Position numbers and translations under genes: made by a program | DNA from: Pseudoalteromonas sp. NC201 | GTDB taxonomy: Bacteria > Pseudomonadota > Gammaproteobacteria > Enterobacterales > Alteromonadaceae | Assembly (NCBI RefSeq): GCF_002850255.1 | Contig: NZ_CP022522.1 | Location: forward strand, 1,735,125 to 1,799,124 | Direction: 5' to 3' | Length of the DNA: 64,000 nt | Notes under the pieces: model-generated | The model's database searches: none | Told to the model about the DNA's origin: nothing | Seen by the model: the letters and a program-made list of their open reading frames with translations, nothing else | In this document: piece by piece, positions 44,326 to 53,431 of the stretch | Numbering within the stretch: position 1 is the stretch's first letter | Layout of the letters: each line of letters opens with the position of its first letter

Positions 44326-44544
44326 TATCAAAGCGCATCCACGCGTTCCTCGTTCATTTTTTTGAAACGACGCGATCGAGCGAACCAAGAAAACGTCGCC
44401 CTAGCATCACACTTAATCCTCAAATCCTAACCCGATATAGTGTAACCGTCTTGTAAGGCACGTCCCTGTGCCAGACAAGACTTGGCCGACATCCTGTCGG
44501 CACATTACATATCGGCTTATGCTTTTCGGGTGTGATGAAGGGGA
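44326..44544. repeat. Composite intergenic repeat, unit A copy 1
   Basis: An element of about 219 bp, nearly identical to 44927-45146. It contains GTCTTG/CAAGAC and GCCGAC/GTCGGC inverted repeats and CCGATAT/ATATCGG outer arms, with CATCACAC near its middle answered by GTGTGATG at its end. It carries no ORF of its own. It looks like a mobile or recombining REP-type element. Confidence 0.85.
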
Positions 44545-44880
44545 ATAAGTCGCCTGTTAGCTGTTCACAAAGCCATTAGCAACATAGTTGTTTGCAAGCA
44601 CCACAAGAATCTATCAGCACCTTTGTATCTCCCTCATCACACCCGAAAGTAAATTGCCAATGAGTCATTTCAGCGCATGGATGCGTGAAAAGCGGTGACA
44701 GGGCCAAGGATGGCCCTTACACAGCGGTGACGTTCATATTGGCGATTTACTTGAGGAGTCAGTGTGATGTTGGGAGTGCCCTTTCTTTTGCGCAACGATT
44801 CTTTGGGCATCAAAGAAAAGTATGTCGTAGCCCATGGATGGGCGTCGAAACCTGTCAGGATGACGGGCTGACTTTACGAT
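44545..44880. repeat. Composite intergenic repeat, unit B
   Basis: This stretch between the two A units contains CATCACACCCGAAAG (44635-44649), the reverse complement of the end of unit A. It also holds small palindromes such as AGGGCCAAGGATGGCCCT. A 45-bp tail (about 44750-44793) recurs in degenerate form after the second A unit. The short ORFs it contains look like repeat-derived artefacts. Confidence 0.65.
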
Positions 44881-44926
44881 AAATTTCGAGCTACCAGCCG
44901 TTAGCAAAATAAATCTCCATGTTTAA

Positions 44927-45199
44927 TATCAAAGCGTATCCATGCGCTTTTCGTTCATTCTTTTGAAACGACGCGATCGAGCGAACCAAGAAAACGTCGC
45001 CCTAGCATCACACTTAATCCTCAAACCCTAAGCCGATATAATGCAACCGTCTTGTAAGGCACGTCCCTGTACCAGACAAGACTTGGCCGACACCCTGTCG
45101 GCACATTGCATATCGGCTTACGCTTTTCGGGTGTGATGGAGGGGGGGGGATGTCGCTTGAGGTGTTTGCGTGATGTAGGGAGTGGCTTTTCTTTTGCGC
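44927..45199. repeat. Composite intergenic repeat, unit A copy 2 plus truncated B
   Basis: The second A unit (44927-45146) has a long palindrome: TAAGCCGATATAATGCA (45029-45045) pairs with TGCATATCGGCTTA (45107-45120) around nested stems. It is followed by a run of nine Gs and then a 45-bp piece of unit B (about 45154-45199). Similarity ends where the next ORF begins, so a rearrangement junction lies there. Confidence 0.8.
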
Positions 45200-45472
45200 T
45201 ATCTTCTTATCTTATTTAATCTACCAGCTAAAGCTTATCAACAAGTTATGACAGAACCACAGCACCTTGCCAAATTAGAAAAATGTGGGTTTAATAATGT
45301 ATATAAATACTTTGTTCAGGCAGGGATTGAGTCGCGTTGTACCGCTTTAGATAATAAACGGACAAACACAAAAGTCACCCATATCAAGGTCAATCCACAC
45401 TGCTGGATAGGGAGTGCAGGAGCTATCCAATTCAATTTGCGATTATGCATGCTGCGCTTGCGTGAATACTAA
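45182..45472 (+). CDS. Hypothetical ORF starting inside the repeat
   Basis: A possible 96-residue product from a GTG that lies inside the truncated repeat B tail. The middle part (QHLAKLEKCGFNNVYKYFVQAGIESRC) looks protein-like, but there is no domain that I recognise and the start is repeat-derived. It may be the 3' part of a disrupted gene. It overlaps the longer upstream extension of the HEPN-like gene. Confidence 0.25.
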   Translation: MAFLLRYLLILFNLPAKAYQQVMTEPQHLAKLEKCGFNNVYKYFVQAGIESRCTALDNKRTNTKVTHIKVNPHCWIGSAGAIQFNLRLCMLRLREY

Positions 45473-45497
45473 GGTGTTAAGCATAAAGGAAATCAAG

Positions 45498-46118
45498 TTG
45501 TCATATAAAAACCACTTTAAAAGAATAAGAGAATCAGAATACTTTATTCGTCGCAAGATAGAACAAACATTAAAAGCCATTCAATTTGATGAAGAAATCA
45601 AGGAAATAGCTGGTAATCATGACACATATTTTGATATGTGGCAGGCAACATATGGCGATAAATTCTACGACATGACAACAATAGTTCGTCTTGGAACAAC
45701 GATTGAAATGTGTTTAAAGGATTATTATCAAAGCCGAAAAGGGTTTTCATCTAGAAAGGAATTAAAAGATCATATAAACAGCAAGCAAAATATATTTCAA
45801 CAAGTTTTTCCTTGGCATAACCAAGGAATATTAACGAAGATAGAGAGTGAATTTCAAGTAGAACTATTTCAAATACCTCAGCTTAAAATTATGCAAGAAA
45901 CGATGTTATTTAGGCATTTATACGCACATAACAGCGGGTTGCTCGATAAGAAGTTTGTAGATGATTATAAACGTTTATCCAATATTGATTTATCAAGCAG
46001 CAGTTCAGAATATAGAGACTATGAAATAGAGGACTATTTTTATTTTGAACCACTAAAAAAGGTCTCTCATTTCATTGATGGTACTGAGAAGTTCTTCGAT
46101 AAATTGTATGCACTTTGA
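45498..46118 (+). CDS. HEPN-like protein, candidate defence RNase
   Basis: A helical protein of about 206 residues. The segment MLFRHLYAHNSGLLDKKFVDDY carries R139-x4-H144, the RxxxxH-type motif of HEPN ribonucleases. An upstream helix (IVRLGTTIEMCLKDYYQSR) fits the first HEPN helix pair. The start is taken as TTG at 45498, since AAAGGA lies 7 nt upstream; an earlier GTG extends into sequence shared with another ORF. It is followed 210 nt downstream by the DUF262-HNH gene. The role as an anti-phage or toxin-type nuclease is inferred from the motif and neighbour. Confidence 0.55.
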   Translation: MSYKNHFKRIRESEYFIRRKIEQTLKAIQFDEEIKEIAGNHDTYFDMWQATYGDKFYDMTTIVRLGTTIEMCLKDYYQSRKGFSSRKELKDHINSKQNIFQQVFPWHNQGILTKIESEFQVELFQIPQLKIMQETMLFRHLYAHNSGLLDKKFVDDYKRLSNIDLSSSSSEYRDYEIEDYFYFEPLKKVSHFIDGTEKFFDKLYAL

Positions 46119-46328
46119 TGTGCTCTCTACGCGCACGGCAAGCTTGGTTTGGCTTGTTGTATTCACAAGTAATGATATGTGTTTTTAGCTGAATAGCGTT
46201 TCCGTATAGTTATTTTGAAGATTAATATGGCTCTGGCTTTTAGCTAACCCGCTAAAGGCGGAGGTTAATACTTTGTGAGTCATTATACCTAAGCAACAAA
46301 CTTATAGTTAGAAAGTTAGGAAAAAATT
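46119..46328. other. Intergenic region before the DUF262-HNH gene
   Basis: 210 bases without a gene. An imperfect hairpin (TAACCCGC-TAAA-GGCGGAGGTTA, about 46244-46266) may terminate the HEPN transcript. The downstream ATG at 46329 has a modest AGGAAAAAA site. Confidence 0.4.
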
Positions 46329-47903
46329 ATGGAAAATTACTCAATCAGAGAAATTCTGGATTCAGTTTACAGAGGGCAGATTAGAATTCCCGCTTTTCAA
46401 AGAGGGTTTGTTTGGGATCCTGATCGGGTCGCGTTTCTTATTGATAGTATTTATAAAGGATATCCGTTCGGTTCCTTATTGTTTTGGCGCACGAACGAAC
46501 CGTTGAGAACAGAGAGAAAACTAGGTCCGTTTGAACTGCCGGAACCCCAAGAAGATTTCCCTATTGATTATGTACTGGATGGGCAACAGAGGGTTACTTC
46601 TATATTTGGGGTGTTTCAAACAGAACTTTATCATCAACAGGATGATAACTGGAAAGATATATATTTTGATTTTTCCCTGCCAGATGATGTTCAGGAAAGT
46701 CAATTTTTGGCATTAAATGAAGATGAAGTTGATCAAGAAAAGCACTTTCCACTAAATAGCTTCTTTGACACTGCTGAATACCGTCGTCTAACAAGAAATA
46801 TGAACGATTCGCTCGCAGAAAAAATTGATAGAGTGCAGGCAACATTCAAAGAAGCTAAAATCCCCGTTCAGTCATTTAGAACTGATGAAAAAGATAAGGT
46901 TGCAATTATATTTGAGCGGATAAATAGGCAAGGTATCCCTTTGGACACTCTTCAACTACTCTCTGCATGGACATGGAGTGAGGATTTTCAATTACAGGGC
47001 CAGTTTGAAGATTTAATTGAAGAGCTTGAGGGATATGGTTTTTCCGAATTGTCTAATGATATAAGCTTGCTGCTTAGATGTACGGCAGCTGTTCTTACAA
47101 ATTCCTGCAAACCAGAAAGTTTAGTATTATTGAATGGAGCGGATGTTAGGGCTAGATTTAGTGAAGTCGTAAATGGAATCAAAGGTGCGTTGGATTTTCT
47201 TAAAACAGAACTCAATGTGCATTCGATAGATCTCTTACCATATAAGTATATTTTAGTTCCCCTTTCTGTATTCTTTTCAATTGATGGAAATAGAGAGTTT
47301 AATTACTCCAACGCCCAGAGAGAGAAACTAGTATTGTGGTTCTGGAGGTGTTCATTCATTAAGAGATATAGTCATGGTACCATGCGGAATCTGGGTGTTG
47401 ATATAGACGAAATAAAAAAATTAAAGGAAGGCATTGAAAATACTTTATCTAATCTAAATCCTCAGATTTCATCAGATACATTTAAGCACGAAAAATTTGT
47501 CATGAACTCCGTTATGACAAAAACCTTTATTCTAATGTTATCAAAAAATACCCCAATTAATTTTATCAATGGATCGCCAATTGATCTAGAAGCAAAGCTT
47601 AGAGATTGCAACAGAAAGGAATTCCACCACCTTATGCCAAAAGCTTTTCTTAGAGATAGTGCTCAAGACATATATAGTGAAAATTGTTTAGCAAATTTTT
47701 GCTTTATATCACGTGCTGATAATCGTGAATTAGGGGGTGATAAGCCCAGTGTTTATCGAGTCAAAATGACAGGTAATATTAACCAAATTATACAATCTCA
47801 TTACTGTCCAAATGCTTTATTTGACGATAACTATCAGCAATTTATTAGCAATAGGTCCGAGATACTAGCTCAAGTAGCTGCAGATTTGTGTGGAATGACT
47901 TAA
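46329..47903 (+). CDS. DUF262 plus HNH nuclease protein (GmrSD-like)
   Basis: A 524-residue protein. The N-terminal DUF262 (ParB/Srx-like) domain shows IPAFQRGFVW (20-29), DGQQR (84-88) and FERINRQGIPL (195-205). The C-terminal part ends in a His-Me-finger-like HNH region: EFHHLMPKAFL (431-441) and ENCLANFCFISRADNRELGG (451-470), the type of DUF1524/GmrD-like nuclease end. GmrSD proteins cut modified phage DNA with the help of nucleotide hydrolysis. It lies next to the HEPN-like gene, so together they form a candidate defence module. The DNA is AT-rich compared with flanking core genes. Confidence 0.85.
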   Translation: MENYSIREILDSVYRGQIRIPAFQRGFVWDPDRVAFLIDSIYKGYPFGSLLFWRTNEPLRTERKLGPFELPEPQEDFPIDYVLDGQQRVTSIFGVFQTELYHQQDDNWKDIYFDFSLPDDVQESQFLALNEDEVDQEKHFPLNSFFDTAEYRRLTRNMNDSLAEKIDRVQATFKEAKIPVQSFRTDEKDKVAIIFERINRQGIPLDTLQLLSAWTWSEDFQLQGQFEDLIEELEGYGFSELSNDISLLLRCTAAVLTNSCKPESLVLLNGADVRARFSEVVNGIKGALDFLKTELNVHSIDLLPYKYILVPLSVFFSIDGNREFNYSNAQREKLVLWFWRCSFIKRYSHGTMRNLGVDIDEIKKLKEGIENTLSNLNPQISSDTFKHEKFVMNSVMTKTFILMLSKNTPINFINGSPIDLEAKLRDCNRKEFHHLMPKAFLRDSAQDIYSENCLANFCFISRADNRELGGDKPSVYRVKMTGNINQIIQSHYCPNALFDDNYQQFISNRSEILAQVAADLCGMT

Positions 47904-48003
47904 TAAGCCAAAGCGCAGGGTGCTATGCATCGTTACTCGATGTGTTATTGTTGTTCAGCTTTGAAATTACACCCATAATCACTAACACAAACCCCAAACA
48001 AAA

Positions 48004-48026
48004 AAGCCACCTGGTTAAGGTGGCTT
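48004..48026 (-). terminator. Terminator of the speAB operon
   Basis: AAGCCACC (48004-48011) pairs with GGTGGCTT (48019-48026). On the minus strand the hairpin is followed by TTTTTTGTTTGG, a classic terminator 20 nt after the speB stop. Confidence 0.95.
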
Positions 48027-48045
48027 AGTCCAAACCCGCATCCGA

Positions 48046-48966
48046 TTATTTATGCTTTACAGCCCACAGATGCAGTAGTTCGTGTGCGATGGTGGCGGCG
48101 GCGATTGCGGTGAGCTCGCTTTGGTCGTAGGAAGGGGAGACTTCTACTACGTCCATGCCTATCATGTTTAGTCCTTGCAGTGCGCGTAAAATCTTCAGCA
48201 CTTTATCGCTGGTTAGGCCGCCGCATACCGGGGTGCCGGTGCCTGGTGCGAATGCTGGGTCTAGACAGTCGATATCAAAGGTTAAGTACACGGGCAAGTC
48301 GCCGACGCGTGCTTTGATTTGTGCTGCTATTTCTTCGGCGCTTAAGTCATTTGCTGCCATAGCGTCAATCACGCCAAACTCATGACCTTGCTCTGTGTAC
48401 TCGGTTCTAATGCCAATTTGCATTGAATGCTCTGGGCTTATTAAGCCTTCAATCGGAGCATGATAGAACATAGTACCGTGGTCATAGCGTGAACCTTGGC
48501 TGTATGTGTCTGTGTGCGCATCAAAATGTACGAGCGCCATTTTACCGTGAATTTGCTGGTGAGCACGCAGCAGTGGCAGGGTCACAAAGTGATCGCCGCC
48601 TAGGCTTAATAGCGTTTTGCCTTGCTGCAAAATTTGCAGAGCTGCTAGCTCGAGTTGCGCAGTAAAATACTCAGGATCGCCAACTGGGTAAGTGAAATCG
48701 CCAGCGTCCTGAAGTTTAATTTTGTCCCACAATGCAAATGACCAAGGGTATTTTTTACTTTCCCAAGCTAAGTGCACGGATGCGCGACGGATTGCATCTG
48801 GACCCAAGCGCGCGCCTGGACGTCCAGAGGTTGCCAAGTCAAATGGCAAGCCAAGTACCACAACGTCTGCATCAATATCTGTGATATTGCGTACCATTGG
48901 CTGACGTAAAAACGTCATGCCGTTGGAGTACAGAGAATGATCGGTGTGATCGAATAAGTGGCTCAT
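48046..48966 (-). CDS. speB: Agmatinase
   Basis: A 306-residue ureohydrolase. The manganese sites are GGDHFVTLP, HFDAHTDTY and TFDIDCLDPAFAPGTGTP, in the order expected for agmatinase and arginase; the pairing with SpeA selects agmatinase. It splits agmatine into putrescine and urea in the cytoplasm. Its start lies 3 nt from the speA stop, so the two genes form one operon that converts arginine to putrescine. Confidence 0.95.
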   Translation of the reverse strand: MSHLFDHTDHSLYSNGMTFLRQPMVRNITDIDADVVVLGLPFDLATSGRPGARLGPDAIRRASVHLAWESKKYPWSFALWDKIKLQDAGDFTYPVGDPEYFTAQLELAALQILQQGKTLLSLGGDHFVTLPLLRAHQQIHGKMALVHFDAHTDTYSQGSRYDHGTMFYHAPIEGLISPEHSMQIGIRTEYTEQGHEFGVIDAMAANDLSAEEIAAQIKARVGDLPVYLTFDIDCLDPAFAPGTGTPVCGGLTSDKVLKILRALQGLNMIGMDVVEVSPSYDQSELTAIAAATIAHELLHLWAVKHK

Positions 48967-48969
48967 GGG

Positions 48970-50883
48970 TTAAAAATCTTCCAAATAAGTATAGCCGTCA
49001 AGGCCGGTTTCAAGCTCTGCTAGGCAGGTAGCTCGTTCTTCAAGCGGTAGTTTGCTTTCAACTAGGTTGGCAAAGTTACGCTTAAATTGTTCAACATCAA
49101 GGTGTACATAACGCATCATATCGGCAACGGTGTCGCCCGCATCAACATTACCAAGCGCCAATTCGCCTTGGTCATCTAATGTGGCTACAACGGTGTGGGT
49201 GTCGCCAAATAGGTTATGCATGTCACCTAAAATCTCTTGGTATGCACCCACCAAGAAAAATCCCAATAAATAGGGTTTATCTTTGCAAAACTCTGGTACT
49301 GGTAGCGTGGCTTCAATACCTTGGCCATCAACATAATGCTCCACCGTACCGTCAGAATCACAGGTAATATCCAGCAATACCGCGCGGCGCTTTGGTGCCT
49401 CTGTTAACCCGCTGAGTGGCAGTACAGGGAATACCTGTTCAATACCCCAAGCGTCTGGCAAAGATTGAAATAGCGAGAAATTCACAAAGAATTTATCCGC
49501 GAGCTTAGCACTGAGCTCGTCAATAATTGGGCGATGGAAACGGTTTTTGTTGTCCATACGCTTGTTCAGCTCATAACATACACGTAGGTTTACTTGCTCC
49601 GCCCAAGCTCTTTGCTCAAGGCTTAATAGGCCCATCGCAAATTGGCTGTGTACTTCTGCCAAGTCGCCCTGCGTATCATGAAAAATTTCAATCAACGCGC
49701 GGTCGTCGCTCTGCTCGTTGAGCGCCTGCCAAGACGTCCACATATTGTGTAGCAGTCTTGGGGCGTCACTTACCGGTGCAGTTATCTCTTCTACTTGATA
49801 GCTTTCGGTGCCAATCACATCGGTGATTAATACCGCGTGATGCGCCGTTAGCGCACGACCCGATTCAGAGATGATCTTTGGCATTGGCTGATTGTATTGC
49901 TTACAGGTATCGCCTACGGTGTAAACGATGTTGTTTGCATATTCAGCTAAGCTGTAGTTCATCGAGTTAGACGACTGGCTACGCGTTCCATCGTAATCCA
50001 CTGCAAGTCCGCCACCTACGTCTAAATTCAACAGGTTTGCACCTAAACGGCGTAATTCGCAGTAGAATCTAGCGGCTTCACCCACACCAACGCGCACGTC
50101 ACGAATATTGGCCATTTGCGAGCCTAAGTGAAAGTGCACCAGTTGCAGCGCGTCTAGCATGTCAGCTTGCTGTAATTGGTTAACAACCGTAAGGACTTGC
50201 GATGCAGACAGACCAAATTTGGACTTTTCACCGCCGCTTGCTTGCCATTTACCTTTACCTTGTGATGCCAAACGTACGCGTAAGCCTAAACGTGGTTTAA
50301 CGTTGAGTGCTTTGGCTTCTGCCATCACGATGTCGAGCTCAGAACGCTTTTCTAAAACGATATAAACCTGATGGCCTAATTTTTCACCGATAAGCGCAAG
50401 ACGGACGTATTCTCTGTCTTTGTAGCCATTACACACGATCACTGCGCTGGTTTTCTCACTGAGCGCCAATACGGTAAGTAACTCAGCTTTACTGCCAGCT
50501 TCTAAGCCAAGCTGTTTTTTATCGCTGGCCGTTTGGCTTGCGATAAGCCCCTCAATGACTTCTTTTTGTTGGTTTACTTTAATTGGGTAAACCAATAAAT
50601 AATCTTCTGGGTAGCTGTAATCAGTAATCGCCTGATTAAACGCACCAACAATATTATGTACGCGCTGTTCAAGGATTTGTGGAAAACGCACTAGCGCAGG
50701 TAGGGTATAACCCTCAGATTTAATTTGTTGTGCAATGTTTGTCAGAGTTACGGCGTGCTGTGGCTGCTGTTGGTTCGGCATCGCAGTAACCTCTCCCTGA
50801 TCATTAATACCAAAGAAGCCTTGGCTCCAGTGGCGCACGTTGTAGCATTCACGTGCTTGCTCAGAAGAGGTAAATTTGGTCAT
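48970..50883 (-). CDS. speA: Biosynthetic arginine decarboxylase
   Basis: A 637-residue PLP enzyme of the alanine-racemase-fold family. The N-terminal [17 protein letters not shown] contains the PLP Lys, and later motifs include [47 protein letters not shown], and the C-terminal [12 protein letters not shown]. The length fits SpeA (about 630-660). It decarboxylates arginine to agmatine. It is the first gene of the operon, followed by speB. Confidence 0.96.
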   Translation of the reverse strand: MTKFTSSEQARECYNVRHWSQGFFGINDQGEVTAMPNQQQPQHAVTLTNIAQQIKSEGYTLPALVRFPQILEQRVHNIVGAFNQAITDYSYPEDYLLVYPIKVNQQKEVIEGLIASQTASDKKQLGLEAGSKAELLTVLALSEKTSAVIVCNGYKDREYVRLALIGEKLGHQVYIVLEKRSELDIVMAEAKALNVKPRLGLRVRLASQGKGKWQASGGEKSKFGLSASQVLTVVNQLQQADMLDALQLVHFHLGSQMANIRDVRVGVGEAARFYCELRRLGANLLNLDVGGGLAVDYDGTRSQSSNSMNYSLAEYANNIVYTVGDTCKQYNQPMPKIISESGRALTAHHAVLITDVIGTESYQVEEITAPVSDAPRLLHNMWTSWQALNEQSDDRALIEIFHDTQGDLAEVHSQFAMGLLSLEQRAWAEQVNLRVCYELNKRMDNKNRFHRPIIDELSAKLADKFFVNFSLFQSLPDAWGIEQVFPVLPLSGLTEAPKRRAVLLDITCDSDGTVEHYVDGQGIEATLPVPEFCKDKPYLLGFFLVGAYQEILGDMHNLFGDTHTVVATLDDQGELALGNVDAGDTVADMMRYVHLDVEQFKRNFANLVESKLPLEERATCLAELETGLDGYTYLEDF

Positions 50884-51152
50884 TCAAGTTCCTTAACGTA
50901 AGTTAGAGTTCAGTCTGCAGTGCGTCATCAATGGCGGCTACTCACTGAGTGAAAGGTCTCATTAATTTTCGCGCATTAGACACAAATAGAAAGTCTCAGT
51001 CTAATGAGTTATTTTGCTCGTCAAGAGTGACAAATCTTTCCCTTAGTTTAGTTGCGCTATAACGGGAATTAAGTGAGTGTAAACAAGGAGTAGTAAATTC
51101 TACTCTCGGGTTTTTTAAGCTAACATTCCATCAAAACGCAAGGTTTGCATCG
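50884..51152. other. Upstream region of speA
   Basis: About 270 bases without a convincing gene. It must hold the speA promoter on the minus strand; no operator or riboswitch was recognised. Confidence 0.4.
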
Positions 51153-51284
51153 ATGACAATCAATATTATTTATGTCGCTTTGCTCTGCGTGCCTTTGCTT
51201 ATTTTAGACCTTAAGCTTAGTCGTCGAGAAGGTGATATCTTGTTCATGGGCTATGTAGCTTATTTCATTTATACGTTGAGTTAA
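51153..51284 (+). pseudogene. Small membrane ORF, possible CaCA exchanger remnant
   Basis: A 43-residue ORF (MTINIIYVALLCVPLLILDL; SRREGDILFMGYVAYFIYTL) has two hydrophobic segments. The second half resembles the last helix of YrbG-like sodium/calcium exchangers, where an RxEG-x-x-L-x-x-x-Y pattern is usual. It may be a remnant of such a gene or a genuine small membrane protein. A strong terminator follows at once, which argues that it is or was transcribed. Confidence 0.4.
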
Positions 51285-51314
51285 TAAAGTTTCAGAAGTT
51301 TCTGAAACTTTATT
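51283..51314. terminator. Perfect 14-bp terminator hairpin
   Basis: AATAAAGTTTCAGA (51283-51296) pairs with TCTGAAACTTTATT (51301-51314) across AGTT. It is AT-rich and symmetrical, so it can act on both strands, and it directly follows the small membrane ORF. Confidence 0.8.
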
Positions 51315-51374
51315 GCGTTTATCGAGTAAACTAATTAGTATGTTATTGGGAAAACTTAAAAATGAGAAAGGACA

Positions 51375-52217
51375 ATGAAAACAATAACATCAGCAGTACT
51401 CGGACTCGTCGCTTATAGTTCAGTGGCCAGCGCCAACCAATCAGTTCATGAACACGATTATCAATATGTGGAAATAAACGGCAACAAACTTGCCTATGCT
51501 TGCAAAGGAGAGGGCGAGACTACCGCACTTTTACTAGCTGGTATGGGCCTTGATGCTCATGAAACCTATAAAAACACCATTCATAACATAAAGCCAAAAG
51601 GCTATCGCTTATGTTTTTATGACAGAGCAGGCACCGGAAAAAGCACTTTTGCAAAGCCTCGAGTACGGACTATGTTGGAGCTTACACAAGAGCTTGAGGC
51701 ATTCACTCAAGCCACCAAAATGGATAATTTAGTACTTGTACCTCACTCTTTTGGTGGCTTTGTTGCAAGAGCCTATGCCAACCGAAACCCTGAAAAAGTG
51801 AAAGGGATGGTACTTATTGATATCGCTCATGAGTCTTGGTATCACGATATGAAAAGTAAGATGTCTAAAGAAGCATGGAAGATAATGGAATGGATCATCA
51901 ACTGGGAGCGAGATACTCATTCATTAGAAGATTTTGAAGAAGCTTCTGCCCATACAGAGATGTACAAAATCAACCAGAAAATGCCAGTTACTATACTGTC
52001 ACGTGGGATCCCTTATGTGACTATCCGCTCTACTGGTATGAGTTATGCCGATGTTGATGTTTATACTCAAACTTCAAAAGACTCCCAAATAAAGCTGCAA
52101 GAAATTGGCGATAATGTTACGCCCATTACCATGAAATATGCATCTCACCTGTTTGATGAAACAGATCCATTTATTGCCATCAAATATATTGAAGAAATGG
52201 TGAAAAAGGTACAATAA
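51375..52217 (+). CDS. Secreted alpha/beta hydrolase
   Basis: A 280-residue hydrolase with a signal peptide (MKTITSAVLGLVAYSSVASA, cut near residue 20). The nucleophile elbow is LVPHSFGGFVARAYA (Ser in HSFGG, about residue 119). The oxyanion and acid positions follow the fold (GMGLDAHETY; IGDNVTPITMKYASHLFDE with a late His). It acts in the periplasm or outside the cell; the substrate is unknown. It has its own AGAAAGGA ribosome site and is followed by a hairpin. Confidence 0.83.
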   Translation: MKTITSAVLGLVAYSSVASANQSVHEHDYQYVEINGNKLAYACKGEGETTALLLAGMGLDAHETYKNTIHNIKPKGYRLCFYDRAGTGKSTFAKPRVRTMLELTQELEAFTQATKMDNLVLVPHSFGGFVARAYANRNPEKVKGMVLIDIAHESWYHDMKSKMSKEAWKIMEWIINWERDTHSLEDFEEASAHTEMYKINQKMPVTILSRGIPYVTIRSTGMSYADVDVYTQTSKDSQIKLQEIGDNVTPITMKYASHLFDETDPFIAIKYIEEMVKKVQ

Positions 52218-52232
52218 TATTTTTTACGCAAA

Positions 52233-52260
52233 GGGTTAGCGGTTATACTGCTGCTAACCC
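52233..52260 (+). terminator. Hairpin after the hydrolase gene
   Basis: GGGTTAGC (52233-52240) pairs with GCTAACCC (52253-52260) across a 12-nt loop. The run after it is A/T-rich without a clear U-tract. Confidence 0.6.
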
Positions 52261-52279
52261 AACTAATAATAATAAAGCA

Positions 52280-52669
52280 ATGTTCTCTCATCACATAATC
52301 AGTTCAAAAATCACGACTTTCTTAGTAGCTGCAGCCGGCTTTGCAGGGGTGGTATTGTCAGTACTGGGTGTATTTAACCATCCGGAATTGACGTTAATCC
52401 TCGACTTTACAGCAAGCTTTTTATGCTTGATGGTCGCGTATAAGTTATATCAAAAGCAACTCAGGGCCTTAAGTTGGGCAGCGGTGCTCGGCGCGCTTAT
52501 GTCCGTTGGCGTAGTCGTCGATGATACGCTAATCCAATTTTCATCAGGGCTGCTATTAACGGTTCAGTTGAACCTAGAAACCATAGCCGTAAACATCAAC
52601 TTGCTTGGCTTGATTATCATCGCGACTGCGCTCACGGCAAAAATAAAGCTAACTAATTCAAAGGAATAA
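52280..52669 (+). CDS. Hypothetical membrane protein
   Basis: A 129-residue protein with four hydrophobic segments (about 11-30, 37-53, 63-80 and 100-122). No domain that I recognise. It is followed 3 nt later by the DUF6058 gene, so the two are probably cotranscribed. Likely located in the inner membrane. Confidence 0.65.
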   Translation: MFSHHIISSKITTFLVAAAGFAGVVLSVLGVFNHPELTLILDFTASFLCLMVAYKLYQKQLRALSWAAVLGALMSVGVVVDDTLIQFSSGLLLTVQLNLETIAVNINLLGLIIIATALTAKIKLTNSKE

Positions 52670-52672
52670 TCA

Positions 52673-53317
52673 ATGGAGCTACTTACCTATCTGCAGACGC
52701 ATTTTATTACCAAAGAGACTTTGCTACGCGAGTCGCAGTTATCCCATCTTGAATTGGCTATGTTAATTGAAAAGCGTTTGATGCCAAAAGCCGCCTATAA
52801 GTTAGCATTAAAGCTTGAATGTGATTCTTTCTTTGGTGAGCACAGTGATGAAAGCTGCCTAGAATTTTATCCGCAAGGCGCTTTAGTGTGGCTTGGTGCT
52901 GTATCACAAGTAACGGATGAAGCACAAGCCTTTACACTCTTTAGTAAACGTTATAAAAACCAACTGCATAGATTAAAAGCGCAAGGCTTTAATCCGAGAG
53001 GTGCAAAGCTGGATCAAGACATCGACGCGCACTTAGAAAGTGAGTGGCAACACTTCCTTGACGGTATTTACGGACTTTGTACTAAAACGGGTTTACCTGA
53101 AGATATTGCAAATAAAGAAGCCGCCATCGTTATCATCAATGAGTATTTGGCAAGAGATGAACACTTGAGTTCAGATGAACTAACCAACCTTCACCAAGTG
53201 GTCGATTTATTGGATGAGGCCAGCGCATTATTTGCGCCTCATGAGCGTGAACGTAGCTCACGCAAGCGCTTAATCGACGACGTGAGAGCAAAATTTCCAA
53301 AGCCTTTAACACCATAA
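52673..53317 (+). CDS. DUF6058-like protein
   Basis: A 214-residue soluble protein. LLTYLQTHFITKETLLRESQLSHLELAMLIEKRLMPKAAYKL followed by SFFGEH and FYPQGALVWLG resembles the DUF6058 family, whose members are annotated in relation to natural-product biosynthesis. The N-terminal part looks like a helix-turn-helix or MerR-like fold. No catalytic motif is visible. It lies beside a membrane protein and upstream of the DJ-1/hydrolase/two-component operon. Confidence 0.6.
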   Translation: MELLTYLQTHFITKETLLRESQLSHLELAMLIEKRLMPKAAYKLALKLECDSFFGEHSDESCLEFYPQGALVWLGAVSQVTDEAQAFTLFSKRYKNQLHRLKAQGFNPRGAKLDQDIDAHLESEWQHFLDGIYGLCTKTGLPEDIANKEAAIVIINEYLARDEHLSSDELTNLHQVVDLLDEASALFAPHERERSSRKRLIDDVRAKFPKPLTP

Positions 53318-53343
53318 TTAACTGTTTTTCGCTTTTTAAATCA

Positions 53344-53371
53344 TGTGAATTGACTTCACATCCATTTCACA
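53344..53371. promoter_or_regulatory. Putative response-regulator binding site
   Basis: TTCACA occurs twice at an 11-bp period (53355-53360 and 53366-53371), the spacing of OmpR-family direct-repeat sites. The first copy also forms an inverted repeat TGTGAA-N5-TTCACA (53344-53360). It lies 61 nt before the DJ-1/PfpI gene, whose operon encodes an OmpR-family regulator, so autoregulation is plausible. Confidence 0.55.
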
Positions 53372-53431
53372 CCTGTCCGCATAAAGTGTCTGTAATAAAA
53401 CAACACAAGGGTCAACAGGCCCGAGGACAGG

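Noticed and set aside
44685..44882. Protein-coding ORFs inside repeat unit B
   Set aside because: They are repeat-derived, have no ribosome site, and are only partly preserved in the truncated second copy.
44326..45199. Integron attC array
   Set aside because: The elements are strongly palindromic, but I found no GTTRRRY core sites and no integrase or typical cassettes.
44326..45199. CRISPR array
   Set aside because: There are only two large repeats with unequal spacing and no short regular repeats or cas genes.
53344..53360. CRP binding site TGTGA...TCACA
   Set aside because: The spacer is 7 bp, not the 6 bp required by CRP; the direct repeats fit an OmpR-family regulator better.
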